Assembly: GCA_015063895.1 (NCBI GenBank)
Contig: SVTG01000005.1
Coordinates: 71,974 to 112,386 of the forward strand
Direction of reading: 5' to 3'
Source: Oscillospiraceae bacterium
Lineage (GTDB): Bacteria > Bacillota > Clostridia > Oscillospirales > CAG-272
DNA length: 40,413 nucleotides
A model generated the notes under the pieces. The model was given only the letters and a program-made list of their open reading frames with translations, was not told where the DNA came from and did not search any database. Positions 26,713-33,977 of the stretch are shown here, piece by piece (positions within the stretch are counted from its first letter, which is position 1; every line of letters starts with the position of its first letter). The position numbers and the translations under genes are program-made.

Positions 26713-26761
26713 AAACTTTAAATCTCCTTTATTTTCACTACGGTAAATTTTTATTTAATAT

Positions 26762-26790
26762 ATTATACAACAAAGAAAACATTTTTGCAA
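26762..26790 (-). promoter_or_regulatory. Promoter of guaB-xpt
   Basis: Minus-strand TTGCAA (26785-26790), 17-nt spacer, TATAAT (26762-26767). The leader of about 45 nt leaves no room for a purine riboswitch. Confidence 0.75.
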
Positions 26791-26872
26791 GAGCTATTTT
26801 GATTTTCCGCTATTTTTTGTAATTTTTACAAAGCTTTTCTCGCACAAGAAGCCTTTTTTGAGCACAGTGAAG

Positions 26873-26899
26873 AAAAAAGCCACAAGGCTTTGCTTTTTT
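26873..26899 (+). terminator. Terminator-like hairpin without an assigned gene
   Basis: AAAGCC (26876-26881) pairs with GGCTTT (26886-26891), followed by GCTTTTTT. No plus-strand gene ends upstream. It lies between divergent promoters and may be chance in AT-rich DNA. Confidence 0.35.
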
Positions 26900-26901
26900 A
26901 C

Positions 26902-26930
26902 TTGACTTTTTCAGGACAAGCGACTATAAT
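26902..26930 (+). promoter_or_regulatory. Promoter of the histidinol-phosphatase-like gene
   Basis: TTGACT (26902-26907), 17-nt spacer, TATAAT (26925-26930), 32 nt before the ATG. Confidence 0.8.
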
Positions 26931-26962
26931 AGCATTGACTTTCTACCGTAAGGGAGCACAAC

Positions 26963-27736
26963 ATGAATTACAATTACCACACGCACACCGCGCGCTGCCG
27001 ACACGCCAGCGGTACCGAACGCGGCTATATTGAAAGGGCGCTTTCTGCAGGCATCACCAAGATCGGCTTTTCCGAGCACATTCCGCTTGATTTTGCCGAC
27101 GGGCACGACACCGCACACCGCCTGCCCGTTGCCGAAGAAACACTTTATTTTAACACGCTCCGCGCCCTGCGCGAGGAATATCGCGGCCGCGCTGAGATCT
27201 TCATCGGCTATGAGGTCGAATACTATCCGCTGTACTTTAAAGAGCAGCTTCGCCACGCGCGAGAGCTCGGTGCCGAATACCTGATTTTAGGCCAGCACTA
27301 TATCAGAAACGAGGAATATTTTGAAAAATCGACCTATGCCCCGTCAGACAGCGAGGAAGATTTTATCACCTACACAGACACCGTGATCGAGGCAATGGAA
27401 ACGGGACTTTTCACGTACGTAGCGCACCCCGACGTATTTTCCTTTACGGGCGACTCTTCGCTTTACATACGCGAAATGCGCCGTCTTTGCGAGGCAGGCA
27501 AGCGTCTTGATATTCCCTTTGAGCTGAATTTTCTCGGTATCCGTCAGGGGCGACGCTATCCGAATGAGCGCTTCTGGCAGATCGCAGGCGAGATCGGGGT
27601 ACCCGTAACCTTTGGCTTTGATGCGCATGACGAGGCTGCCGCAGGCGACGTGGCCTCTCTTCCCCGTGCTATGGAAATTGTGGAAAAATACCATCTTAAC
27701 TATATCGGCGAGCCCAAGCTCGTGCTCCTACAATAA
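26963..27736 (+). CDS. Histidinol-phosphatase (HisJ-type) PHP family protein
   Basis: 257-residue PHP-family phosphatase. Metal-binding motifs: YHTHTARC (His6, His8), GFSEHIPLDF, GYEVEYYP, LGQHYIRNEEYF, VAHPDVFSF and FGFDAHDEA at the C-terminal end. The histidinol-phosphatase branch is suggested by ILGQHY, SEHIP and by the length (HisJ/YtvP about 260-270). Its role would be dephosphorylation of L-histidinol phosphate, but no other his genes are in the window, so a different phosphate ester cannot be excluded. GGGAG precedes ATG at 26963. It ends in an inverted repeat shared with the convergent EamA gene. Confidence 0.83.
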   Translation: MNYNYHTHTARCRHASGTERGYIERALSAGITKIGFSEHIPLDFADGHDTAHRLPVAEETLYFNTLRALREEYRGRAEIFIGYEVEYYPLYFKEQLRHARELGAEYLILGQHYIRNEEYFEKSTYAPSDSEEDFITYTDTVIEAMETGLFTYVAHPDVFSFTGDSSLYIREMRRLCEAGKRLDIPFELNFLGIRQGRRYPNERFWQIAGEIGVPVTFGFDAHDEAAAGDVASLPRAMEIVEKYHLNYIGEPKLVLLQ

Positions 27737-27750
27737 AAAATAGCAAGCCG
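27730..27750. repeat. Left arm of 21-bp inverted repeat, AAAAAATAGCAAGCCG core
   Basis: 27730-27750 is the exact reverse complement of 28087-28107. Each arm contains the last codon and stop (CAATAA) of the adjacent convergent gene. Joined directly, the arms would make an ordinary bidirectional terminator with an A/T-tract; here 336 nt separate them. Confidence 0.8.
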
Positions 27751-27815
27751 TGCGGAGCATATTCTTAAGGACAGCTTTTGAAATGTAATAAAGTACGTTA
27801 CCTACCGACAGGAAA

Positions 27816-27855
27816 AGGACGAAGAGTTGTAAAAGCTCCTCGTCCTCTTTTCTTT
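27816..27855 (+). terminator. Terminator downstream of the PHP gene
   Basis: AGGACGA (27816-27822) pairs with TCGTCCT (27840-27846), GAG/CTC pairs inside after one mismatch, followed by CTTTTCTTT on the plus strand. About 80 nt past the PHP gene stop. Confidence 0.75.
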
Positions 27856-27890
27856 GCAAGCACTGCTTTTGTAGCCACAAATGCAAATTT

Positions 27891-28053
27891 AGTGAAGTTT
27901 TCGCTTATGCGAAAGTGAAGTTGCTTTGCAGTGAAGTTCGTGCTATCGCACGAGTGAAGTTAAGTTTGCCCACTTTACCGAAGGCAAAACTTCACGATCC
28001 GCAGGATCACTTCACTTACGAAGTAAACTTCACTTGCCCGCAAGGGCAAACTT
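27891..28053. repeat. Short hairpin array, AGTGAAGTT spacer
   Basis: AGTGAAGTT occurs directly at 27891, 27914, 27930 and 27953, then inverted as AACTTCAC (27988), ACTTCACT (28009), AACTTCACT (28026) and partial AACTT (28049). Between spacers lie small hairpins with unrelated stems: TTCGCttatGCGAA, GCtttGC, CGTGCtatcGCACG, GATCCgcaGGATC, TACgaaGTA and TGCCCgcaaGGGCA. The centre (27962-27991) is an imperfect inverted repeat. Direct and inverted spacers can pair to give one long branched structure. No coding frame is supported. Confidence 0.85.
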
Positions 28054-28056
28054 AGT

Positions 28057-28084
28057 TGCGTAGTGTCCTCGAGGACACTACGCA
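28057..28084. repeat. Perfect 28-nt palindrome
   Basis: 14-nt arms (TGCGTAGTGTCCTC and its complement) with no loop, centred on CTCGAG. It closes the right end of the hairpin array, three nt before the right arm of the outer inverted repeat. Confidence 0.85.
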
Positions 28085-28086
28085 TG

Positions 28087-28107
28087 CGGCTTGCTATTTT
28101 TTATTGT
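28087..28107. repeat. Right arm of 21-bp inverted repeat
   Basis: Exact reverse complement of 27730-27750, with core CGGCTTGCTATTTTTT. It overlaps the stop of the minus-strand EamA gene. Confidence 0.8.
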
Positions 28108-28979
28108 CTTTTAAAATGATATTCGCTGACAAAGGCGGCTCCGAGAATGAGGACCGCACCCACGATACCGAGCACGCCAAGCGGCTCCTTTAAAACAAGG
28201 GCAGACAGCACGACCGCCAAGACGGGGTCGATATAGCTGTAAAGTGCCACGGTACCTGCCGAAAGCTTGGACACGGCACCGAAATACACGGCATAAGCAA
28301 GCCCCGTATGCAAAATGCCGACCACCAACAAAAGCACCACGACCGAGGGCGTAACAAGGCTCACATTCACCTCTTCGGCAAAAAGGATATACGGCAAGAG
28401 CACCGCGACCGACACCGCAAACTGCACCACCGTCTTATCCGTAGCCGAAATACCGATAATTTTTTTGTTAATGAGCACGATACAGGCATACAGCACAGCG
28501 GCAAGGAGTCCCAAAAGAATACCGCGCAGCTCCGTGGCAGACCCCACGCCCGCTTCCATCACGCCCGACACCAACACCATACCAAGAAATGCCATAGCGG
28601 CGCAAATGCCTTTTTTGAGCGTCAGACGCTCACCAAGAAAAATGGGGGCGAGCAAAATAAGCAGGATCGGTGCCATATAATACGACAAGGTAGCAACCGC
28701 CACTGAGGTATACTTATAGGCTTCAAACAGTAAAACCCAGTTGAAGCCGAGAAAGGCGCCCGATAAAAGCAGTGGCAACAGGTTTTTTCGTATGGCGGCA
28801 AGCTGTGGGCGCTGACGCTTCACAAGCATCAAAAAAAGTAAAAAAAGCGCACCGACGGCTGCGCGCATCATAGCGACAACGCCTGACGGCAACGGAATAT
28901 AGCGGCGGAAAATACCGATGGTGCCAAACACGGCCATCGTAGCGATCATCGATATATCGTGACGGTATTTTTTGAACAT
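28101..28979 (-). CDS. EamA (DMT superfamily) transporter
   Basis: 292-residue membrane protein with the ten-helix, two-repeat layout of EamA/RhaT-type drug/metabolite transporters. The first repeat begins with MIATMAVFGTIGIFRRYIPLPSG and includes the ALLFEAYKYTSVAVATLSYYMAPI-type helix after residue 95; the second contains GLAYAVYFGAVSKLSAGTVALYSYIDPVLAV, a typical EamA C-terminal signature. It probably exports a small metabolite or amino acid; substrate unknown. ATG at 28979 is chosen with GAAGGAT before it; longer in-frame reading includes promoter DNA. The C-terminus HFKRQ ends inside the inverted repeat. Back-to-back promoters link it to the divergent beta-CASP gene. Confidence 0.88.
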   Translation of the reverse strand: MFKKYRHDISMIATMAVFGTIGIFRRYIPLPSGVVAMMRAAVGALFLLFLMLVKRQRPQLAAIRKNLLPLLLSGAFLGFNWVLLFEAYKYTSVAVATLSYYMAPILLILLAPIFLGERLTLKKGICAAMAFLGMVLVSGVMEAGVGSATELRGILLGLLAAVLYACIVLINKKIIGISATDKTVVQFAVSVAVLLPYILFAEEVNVSLVTPSVVVLLLVVGILHTGLAYAVYFGAVSKLSAGTVALYSYIDPVLAVVLSALVLKEPLGVLGIVGAVLILGAAFVSEYHFKRQ

Positions 28980-29006
28980 AAGAATAATCCTTCGTTGTTT
29001 TTTCCT

Positions 29007-29035
29007 ATCATAGCATTTTTTAGTAAAAAAGTCAA
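29007..29035 (-). promoter_or_regulatory. Promoter of the EamA gene
   Basis: Minus-strand TTGACT (29030-29035), 17-nt spacer, TATGAT (29007-29012), with its -35 box 7 nt from that of the divergent gene. Confidence 0.65.
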
Positions 29036-29042
29036 TGAAAAG

Positions 29043-29071
29043 TTGAAATTGCAACACATTTGTGGTATACT
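29043..29071 (+). promoter_or_regulatory. Promoter of the beta-CASP gene
   Basis: TTGAAA (29043-29048), 17-nt spacer, TATACT (29066-29071), 41 nt upstream of the ATG. Confidence 0.7.
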
Positions 29072-29111
29072 GAAAAATGAAGAAAGCACACTTTCCCTTG
29101 GGAGGTTCTTT

Positions 29112-30710
29112 ATGAAAATTCAATTTATCGGTGCCGCAGGCGAGGTAACGGGAAGCTGTACTCTGCTTGAGGTCAACGGGCGCTATTATCTCATAGACTG
29201 CGGTATGGAGCAGGGCCTTGACGTTTTACAGAACGTGCCCCTGCCGATCCCTGCCGCCGAGATTGATGCGATCTTTCTCACACACGCGCATATTGACCAC
29301 TCGGGCATGCTGCCCCGTCTTTACAAGGAGGGCTTTCGCGGCATCATCTTTGCCACCGAAGCCACGGTCATGCTGTGTGACATTATGCTGCGTGACAGTG
29401 CGCATATCCAGATGCTTGACGCCGAATGGAAAAATCGTAAGGCGGCACGCGCGGGCGAGCCGACCTTTGAGCCGAGCTACGATCTTGCCGATGCGATCGG
29501 CACACTCAAGCTGATGCGCGGCGTGGCATACGGTCAGACGCTGCCCGTAGCGGCAGGGGTAGATCTCCGCTTTACCGATATCGGACATTTGATGGGGTCG
29601 GCTGCCATTGAGCTCTCCTTAAAGGAGGGAGAGGTCACGCGCAAGATCGTATTCAGCGGTGACGTGGGCAATCTCAATCAACCGCTGATCAACGATCCCC
29701 TACCCGTAAAGACCGCCGATTATCTGGTGCTCGAAGCGACCTACGGCAATCGCACGCACGCCCCCGCCGTTGACACGGTAGAATCACTTGCCGCTTATAT
29801 TGACGACACGCTTGCACGCGGCGGCAACGTGGTGATCCCCGCCTTTGCCGTGGGGCGCACACAGGAGCTTTTGTACGCCATTCGCGAGATCAAGGCGCGG
29901 GGACTTACAAGATTTCCGCACTTCCCCGTTTACGTGGACAGTCCCCTTGCCATTGAGGCCACGCAGATCTTTTCAAAATGTGATATCAGCTGCTTTGACC
30001 GCGAAGCACGGGCGCTGCTTGAGCGCGGCATTGACCCAATCCAATTTGAGGATCTTCATCTCGCCGTTACCGCAGACGAATCGCGTTTTATCAACACCGA
30101 CCCAACGCCAAAGGTCATCATCTCGGCCAGCGGTATGTGCGAGGCGGGGCGTGTACGCCACCATCTCAAGCATAATTTATGGCAGGAAAAGAATCTGATC
30201 CTCTTTGTCGGCTATCAGGGCGTAAACACGCTGGGTCGCGCCATAGCGGACGGTGCGAAGCGCGTGCGGCTCTTCGGAGAGGAGATCGCCGTAAGGGCGC
30301 GTATCAAATCGCTGCGCGGCACCAGCGGTCATGCAGACAAGGAGGGGCTGAAGCGTTGGCTGTTCCAATTTGAGCAAAAGCCTCGCACGGTGTTTTTAAA
30401 CCACGGTGACGAGGAATCGATCGCCGCCTTCAGCGCTGAGCTGCGTGAGCACGGCTATGCCGTGGAAACGCCCTTCAGCGGCACCGAATACGACCTTGCC
30501 AGCGGCGCTATGACCGCTTATACCGAGCGCCGACCGATCGAGCGAAAAGGCAGTGCCGCACGGACACGCCAAAGCACGGTGCATCAGGGCCTGGTGGCGG
30601 CCGCAGAGGCGCTTCTCGCGCTTTGCAAGCGTATCGCCGGGCGCCCGAACAAGGAGCAGGCAAAGCTGACAGCGCAAATAAGGTCGCTCATCGACAAATA
30701 CGACAAATAA
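29112..30710 (+). CDS. Metallo-beta-lactamase/beta-CASP RNA-processing exonuclease-like protein
   Basis: 532-residue protein of the CPSF73-like group of MBL hydrolases. MBL motif 2 THAHIDHSG lies at residues 57-65; DIGHLMGSA and VFSGDVG give motifs 3 and 4. A beta-CASP insert follows, with DYLVLEATYGNR, FAVGRTQELLY, YVDSPLAIEAT, SASGMCEAGRVRHHL and GTSGHADKEGL (motifs A-C and the final histidine). Relatives such as TTHA0252 are endo/exonucleases for RNA, and this is the likely role; it is not RNase J, which has a different C-terminal domain. The last 70 residues form a basic helical tail (KGSAARTRQSTVHQG, RPNKEQAKLTAQI). ATG at 29112 follows GGGAGG. Single gene with own promoter and terminator. 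Confidence 0.87.
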   Translation: MKIQFIGAAGEVTGSCTLLEVNGRYYLIDCGMEQGLDVLQNVPLPIPAAEIDAIFLTHAHIDHSGMLPRLYKEGFRGIIFATEATVMLCDIMLRDSAHIQMLDAEWKNRKAARAGEPTFEPSYDLADAIGTLKLMRGVAYGQTLPVAAGVDLRFTDIGHLMGSAAIELSLKEGEVTRKIVFSGDVGNLNQPLINDPLPVKTADYLVLEATYGNRTHAPAVDTVESLAAYIDDTLARGGNVVIPAFAVGRTQELLYAIREIKARGLTRFPHFPVYVDSPLAIEATQIFSKCDISCFDREARALLERGIDPIQFEDLHLAVTADESRFINTDPTPKVIISASGMCEAGRVRHHLKHNLWQEKNLILFVGYQGVNTLGRAIADGAKRVRLFGEEIAVRARIKSLRGTSGHADKEGLKRWLFQFEQKPRTVFLNHGDEESIAAFSAELREHGYAVETPFSGTEYDLASGAMTAYTERRPIERKGSAARTRQSTVHQGLVAAAEALLALCKRIAGRPNKEQAKLTAQIRSLIDKYDK

Positions 30711-30728
30711 AAAGCTCAAGCTATCGCA

Positions 30729-30767
30729 AACGCAGGACGTATCCCCTTACGGTACGTCCTGCGTTTT
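30729..30767 (+). terminator. Terminator of the beta-CASP gene
   Basis: Perfect 13-bp stem AACGCAGGACGTA (30729-30741) with 30753-30765, followed by TTTTCT. It directly precedes the next promoter. Confidence 0.9.
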
Positions 30768-30770
30768 CTC

Positions 30771-30799
30771 TTGACAAATGGAAAAATTTATGATATACT
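30771..30799 (+). promoter_or_regulatory. Promoter of the YtrA-type operon
   Basis: TTGACA (30771-30776), 17-nt spacer, TATACT (30794-30799). The -10 box overlaps the operator. Confidence 0.85.
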
Positions 30800-30813
30800 T
30801 GTATCATACAAGT
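30797..30813 (+). promoter_or_regulatory. Putative GntR/YtrA operator
   Basis: Perfect palindrome ACTTGTAT-C-ATACAAGT overlapping the -10 box, with an additional half-site AATACAAG at 30814-30821. Position fits repression by the GntR protein encoded next. Confidence 0.8.
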
Positions 30814-30837
30814 AATACAAGAAGGAGGATTCTCGGC

Positions 30838-31200
30838 TTGAACCGGTATTTTAATGGGCAAGGCCCTGTGTTTATGCAATTGACAGCCATGATGCGCACC
30901 GATATTTTATCGGGCAAATACCCACCCGGCACCCAGTTTCCGACCGTGAGAAGCCTGGCCATAGAGGCGGCCATCAACCCCAACACCGTGCAAAAGGCCC
31001 TCTCGGTGCTTGAATCCGAAGGTCTGGTGCTCTCTCGCGGCACATTGGGGCGGTTCGTAACCGACGACCGTGCACTGCTTGAGCAAAAGCGAAACGAGAT
31101 GCAAAGCGCCTATATGCGACGTGCGTGGCAGGAGGCCAATAAGCTGGGCATACCCAAGGAAAAATTTATCGCATTTTTACATGAAAGTGAGGAAGGCTGA
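30838..31200 (+). CDS. GntR-family regulator, YtrA subfamily
   Basis: 120-residue regulator. The winged helix domain spans about residues 10-75 with IYxQ-type start GPVFMQLTAMMRTDILSGKYPPGTQFPTVRSLA and recognition helix INPNTVQKALSVLESEGLV; the short helical tail of about 45 residues is the YtrA type, without a ligand-binding domain. These regulators sit at the head of ABC transporter operons and repress them. TTG at 30838 is the likely start, with AGGAGG 9 nt upstream; upstream in-frame ATGs lie inside the promoter and operator. The stop shares bases with the ATPase start (TGATG). Confidence 0.88.
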   Translation: MNRYFNGQGPVFMQLTAMMRTDILSGKYPPGTQFPTVRSLAIEAAINPNTVQKALSVLESEGLVLSRGTLGRFVTDDRALLEQKRNEMQSAYMRRAWQEANKLGIPKEKFIAFLHESEEG

Positions 31201-31907
31201 TGAACATTCCCGTGTTAAACTGTGAAAATATTTATAAAAGCTATCAATCGGGGCTGCCCGTGCTCAGCGGACTGAATCTCACCCTGCCCGCAGGGCGAAT
31301 TATCGGTCTGCTTGGCCCCAACGGCTGCGGAAAATCCACGCTGATCAAGCTGATCGCGGGGCTGCTGGTGCCCGACCGCGGCAACATTACCGTATGCGGT
31401 CAGCCGCGCTCCGAGTCCACCAACGCGCTGATCTCCTATCTGCCCGAGCGGCCTTATTTTCAAGGCAATATGCGCGTTGTGCAGCTGCTGGATTATTTCA
31501 GCGACTTCTATGCAGATTTTGACAGATCACGTGCCATTGCTATGTTAAGTGACCTCGGTATCGCTCCCGATGCGCGCATGCGTACCCTCTCGAAGGGCAC
31601 TAAGGAAAAGGTGCAGCTGGTGCTGGTCATGTCGCGGCGTGCGAGGCTATATCTGCTTGACGAGCCGATCGCGGGTGTTGACCCTGCGGCAAGAGATTAC
31701 ATTTTAAAAACCATCATCGGCAATTACTCCCCCGATGCGACCGTTGTGCTGACCACGCATCTGATCACCGATATTGAGCCCGTGCTTGACGACTTCGTAT
31801 TTATGGGTCACGGTGGACAGATCTTGCTGGCAGGCAATGCCGACGAGGTGCGTGAGGCGCACCAAAAATCCCTCAATGAGCTTTTCAGGGAGGTATTCAG
31901 ATGCTGA
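31200..31907 (+). CDS. ABC transporter ATP-binding protein
   Basis: 235-residue ATPase. Walker A GPNGCGKST at about residues 37-45, Q-loop near SYLPERPYF, signature TLSKGTKEKVQLVLVMSRRA (SKGT in the LSGGQ place), Walker B YLLDEPIAGVDP and H-loop VVLTTHL. The SKGxKEK signature is typical of the YtrB/EcsA-like partners of YtrA-controlled operons. It overlaps the regulator stop by one base and the permease start by 7 nt. Probably involved in export of or response to a cell-envelope compound; the substrate is unknown. Confidence 0.9.
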   Translation: MNIPVLNCENIYKSYQSGLPVLSGLNLTLPAGRIIGLLGPNGCGKSTLIKLIAGLLVPDRGNITVCGQPRSESTNALISYLPERPYFQGNMRVVQLLDYFSDFYADFDRSRAIAMLSDLGIAPDARMRTLSKGTKEKVQLVLVMSRRARLYLLDEPIAGVDPAARDYILKTIIGNYSPDATVVLTTHLITDIEPVLDDFVFMGHGGQILLAGNADEVREAHQKSLNELFREVFRC

Positions 31908-32746
31908 AAAAATGCTTAAAATACGACCTTTTGTCGTTCTCGCGTCTCTTTTTGCTGCTGGCGGGCACTGTGCTGGGGCTTTCCCCCATTGCAGGACTTT
32001 TATTGCGCATTTTGATCACACGCTGGGAGGAGATGCTGTTCCCTTGGGAGATCCTGTTGGTCATGGCCTACGTCTTCTTGATCGGCATCTTTATTTTAGC
32101 GAGTGCCCTACTGGTCTACATACGCTACTACACGCACTTTTTCAAGGACGAGGGATACCTCACCTTTACCCTGCCCGTCAAGCGCTCTACCCTGCTTTTT
32201 TCTAAGATCTTAAGTGCTGTGATCTATCAGACGGTCGCGATCGCGGTGGTGGCTGTGGCTGTTTGCATCGTGCTTTTGATCACGCCCTACAACGGCGAGC
32301 CCTATCATACGCTTTTCGGAGCCGCCTTCACCCCCCTCTTACGCCGTATCGGCGCTGCCTTCGCCAAAAATTGGTTTGTAGCTCTTTTAAAGGGCGCCGT
32401 TGGCATTTTACTGATCATTCTTATCACGCTTTTCAATCATTTGTTTTATTATCTCACCATGACGATGGGCTCCTCGATCAACCGCAAGCATCCCTTGCTG
32501 TTTTGCGTGCTGCTGATCTATGCCTTCAATACCATACTCTCGTTACTCTCAACCCCTTTACTGATGATGATGACGCTCTGGTTTAGCGCCGTTGACACGC
32601 TCTATCCGTTGGCACTCGTCGGCGCTCGGTCGGAGGCAACCTATCTGATGATAGCCTTTACGGTTGCCGCCATGCTTGCCCTGCTCTGTGCGGCGATCTG
32701 GCAATGGATCCTCCATTTACTGGAGCGGCGCCTGAATCTTGCCTAA
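31901..32746 (+). CDS. ABC transporter permease
   Basis: 281-residue membrane protein with six to seven hydrophobic segments (for example about 15-40, 48-75, 100-130, 165-190, 205-230, 245-270). HFFKDEGYLTFTLPVKRSTLLFSKILSA is a loop seen in related permeases (GYLTFTLPV is common in clostridial ABC permeases of this group). It overlaps the ATPase gene by 7 nt and ends 13 nt before the lipoprotein start. With the ATPase it should form the membrane complex; no ligand can be assigned. Confidence 0.85.
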   Translation: MLKKCLKYDLLSFSRLFLLLAGTVLGLSPIAGLLLRILITRWEEMLFPWEILLVMAYVFLIGIFILASALLVYIRYYTHFFKDEGYLTFTLPVKRSTLLFSKILSAVIYQTVAIAVVAVAVCIVLLITPYNGEPYHTLFGAAFTPLLRRIGAAFAKNWFVALLKGAVGILLIILITLFNHLFYYLTMTMGSSINRKHPLLFCVLLIYAFNTILSLLSTPLLMMMTLWFSAVDTLYPLALVGARSEATYLMIAFTVAAMLALLCAAIWQWILHLLERRLNLA

Positions 32747-32759
32747 GGAGGACGATGCT

Positions 32760-33731
32760 ATGAAAAAGTTTTTTACGCTCCTTTGCTTGCTCCTCTCCCT
32801 TCTTTGCCTGTTTTCCTGCACAGCCGTGGCTGCAAACGAGCCCTTAAACGACGACGGTGATCCCACCGAATTTGTGTTATCCGACGACGAACGCATCCTG
32901 ACGTACGGAGATATTACCTATAAGCTGTTTCGCGGCTATCCGCCGCTGATGATCATGCCCAAGGAAATGTACGTATACAGTCAGCGCATCCACATTGAAG
33001 CGCTTGGCTATCGGGATGCGCTGATCATGCGTAATCTTTATGACCGTAACATTATTATATTTGAGGGCGACGACGGTACACGCCTTTACGTGACACCCAC
33101 GGGCGAGGCGATCATGAATCGCTATCTTTCGCTGGATTTTCCCGTATTCACTACCTATGAATACCCCCGGCGTGCTAACGTTCCTGGGGATCTTGTCTTA
33201 TTTCTTGACGGCAACCAGGCCGATCAGCAGCTGCAGCGCGTTGAGGTCAGCACGCTGCAGGACGCAGAGAAGCACATTATCTACGGCATGGATGAAACCG
33301 GCACCTTCGGGCACGAGCACGGCGCCGTCTACGTGATAAACGACGAATACTGGTATATCAATTACGACGCCCTGGATAACACGTATTTTGACAGCTACGG
33401 CTATTTTTCCTATCGCAGTGGAAAGGTAACGATGAAAAAGGTCGACAAGACCGCCTTTGATGCCGTGCTTGATGCGCGCGAGGAATTTCACATTCAGTAC
33501 ACCTATCAAAGTGACAATACCGAAGAAATGAACGCAGACGGCGCGCGCATCATATTTGCGCTGCTCACCATGCTCTTTTTGATGCTGCCCGTCGCCGCAT
33601 TGTCCCTTGCACTGGTGCTGTATCTGCGCGAGCCTCGCCCAAGACGGCGCCGCTATCTGATCTCCATGCTGCTGGCAAGCGTGTGGCTGCTCTTGCTTTT
33701 GGTCATGCTGATCATCATTATTTCCAGTTAG
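32760..33731 (+). CDS. Lipoprotein with two C-terminal membrane helices, ABC-operon linked
   Basis: 323-residue protein. A signal peptide with lipobox LFSC (Cys about residue 20) is followed by a soluble domain of about 240 residues with many Tyr and acidic residues (YGDITYKLFRGYPP, YRSGKVTMKKVDK), then two hydrophobic segments near the C-terminus (FALLTMLFLMLPVAALSLAL and LLASVWLLLLLVMLIIIIS) separated by a basic loop REPRPRRRRY. Family not recognised. ATG at 32760 has AAGGAGG 10 nt before; in-frame extension into the permease gene is unlikely. It is fourth in the YtrA-type operon, so it may be an accessory or sensing subunit of the transporter. Confidence 0.7.
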   Translation: MKKFFTLLCLLLSLLCLFSCTAVAANEPLNDDGDPTEFVLSDDERILTYGDITYKLFRGYPPLMIMPKEMYVYSQRIHIEALGYRDALIMRNLYDRNIIIFEGDDGTRLYVTPTGEAIMNRYLSLDFPVFTTYEYPRRANVPGDLVLFLDGNQADQQLQRVEVSTLQDAEKHIIYGMDETGTFGHEHGAVYVINDEYWYINYDALDNTYFDSYGYFSYRSGKVTMKKVDKTAFDAVLDAREEFHIQYTYQSDNTEEMNADGARIIFALLTMLFLMLPVAALSLALVLYLREPRPRRRRYLISMLLASVWLLLLLVMLIIIISS

Positions 33732-33918
33732 TATAAACAAATAGAAAAAGAGATAACATTTCGGCTACAAACCGATTTGTTATCTCTTTGTGTCGTTATA
33801 AGGGCTTGGGTTTAGCCCATTTGCGTTTGACTGGTCAAATGCGATGCTCGCACTTAATGGCGTTTTTCAAATTCTCCGCTAAGGACATCGCCCTATTGCG
33901 AAAGGTGGCTTTTTATGC
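33732..33918. other. Intergenic region with hairpins, no gene seen
   Basis: About 190 nt. A terminator-like stem (33747-33758 with 33778-33789) closes the operon. Further on, several small inverted repeats occur (GGGCT/AGCCC near 33803, TTTGACtgGTCAAA near 33826) without a clear spacer repeat. No open frame is supported. Confidence 0.5.
33747..33789 (+). terminator. Terminator-like hairpin of the YtrA-type operon
   Basis: 12-bp stem AAAGAGATAACA / TGTTATCTCTTT, with CGG/CCG pairing inside the loop. It lacks a T-tract after the stem, so efficiency is uncertain. Confidence 0.6.
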
Positions 33919-33948
33919 TTGACAACAGGCAGCGATTGGGAGTATAAT
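33919..33948 (+). promoter_or_regulatory. Promoter of the 33978 gene
   Basis: TTGACA (33919-33924), 18-nt spacer, TATAAT (33943-33948), followed 29 nt later by the ATG. Confidence 0.85.
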
Positions 33949-33977
33949 GAAGAAAAGAACTTTAAAGGAGATCTGAC

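Noticed and set aside
25204..26721. 505-codon plus-strand open frame opposite guaB
   Set aside because: Fully antisense to an unmistakable IMP dehydrogenase; composition rich in His, Ala and Val from the opposite strand.
19641..28084. CRISPR array as explanation for the hairpin arrays
   Set aside because: Repeats are only 9-10 nt, they switch orientation, intervening segments are short and self-complementary, and no cas genes are present.
27751..28086. Insertion sequence or MITE with its own transposase
   Set aside because: No transposase frame; the outer inverted repeat contains both gene stops, which fits a terminator better than an element end. No target duplication could be recognised.
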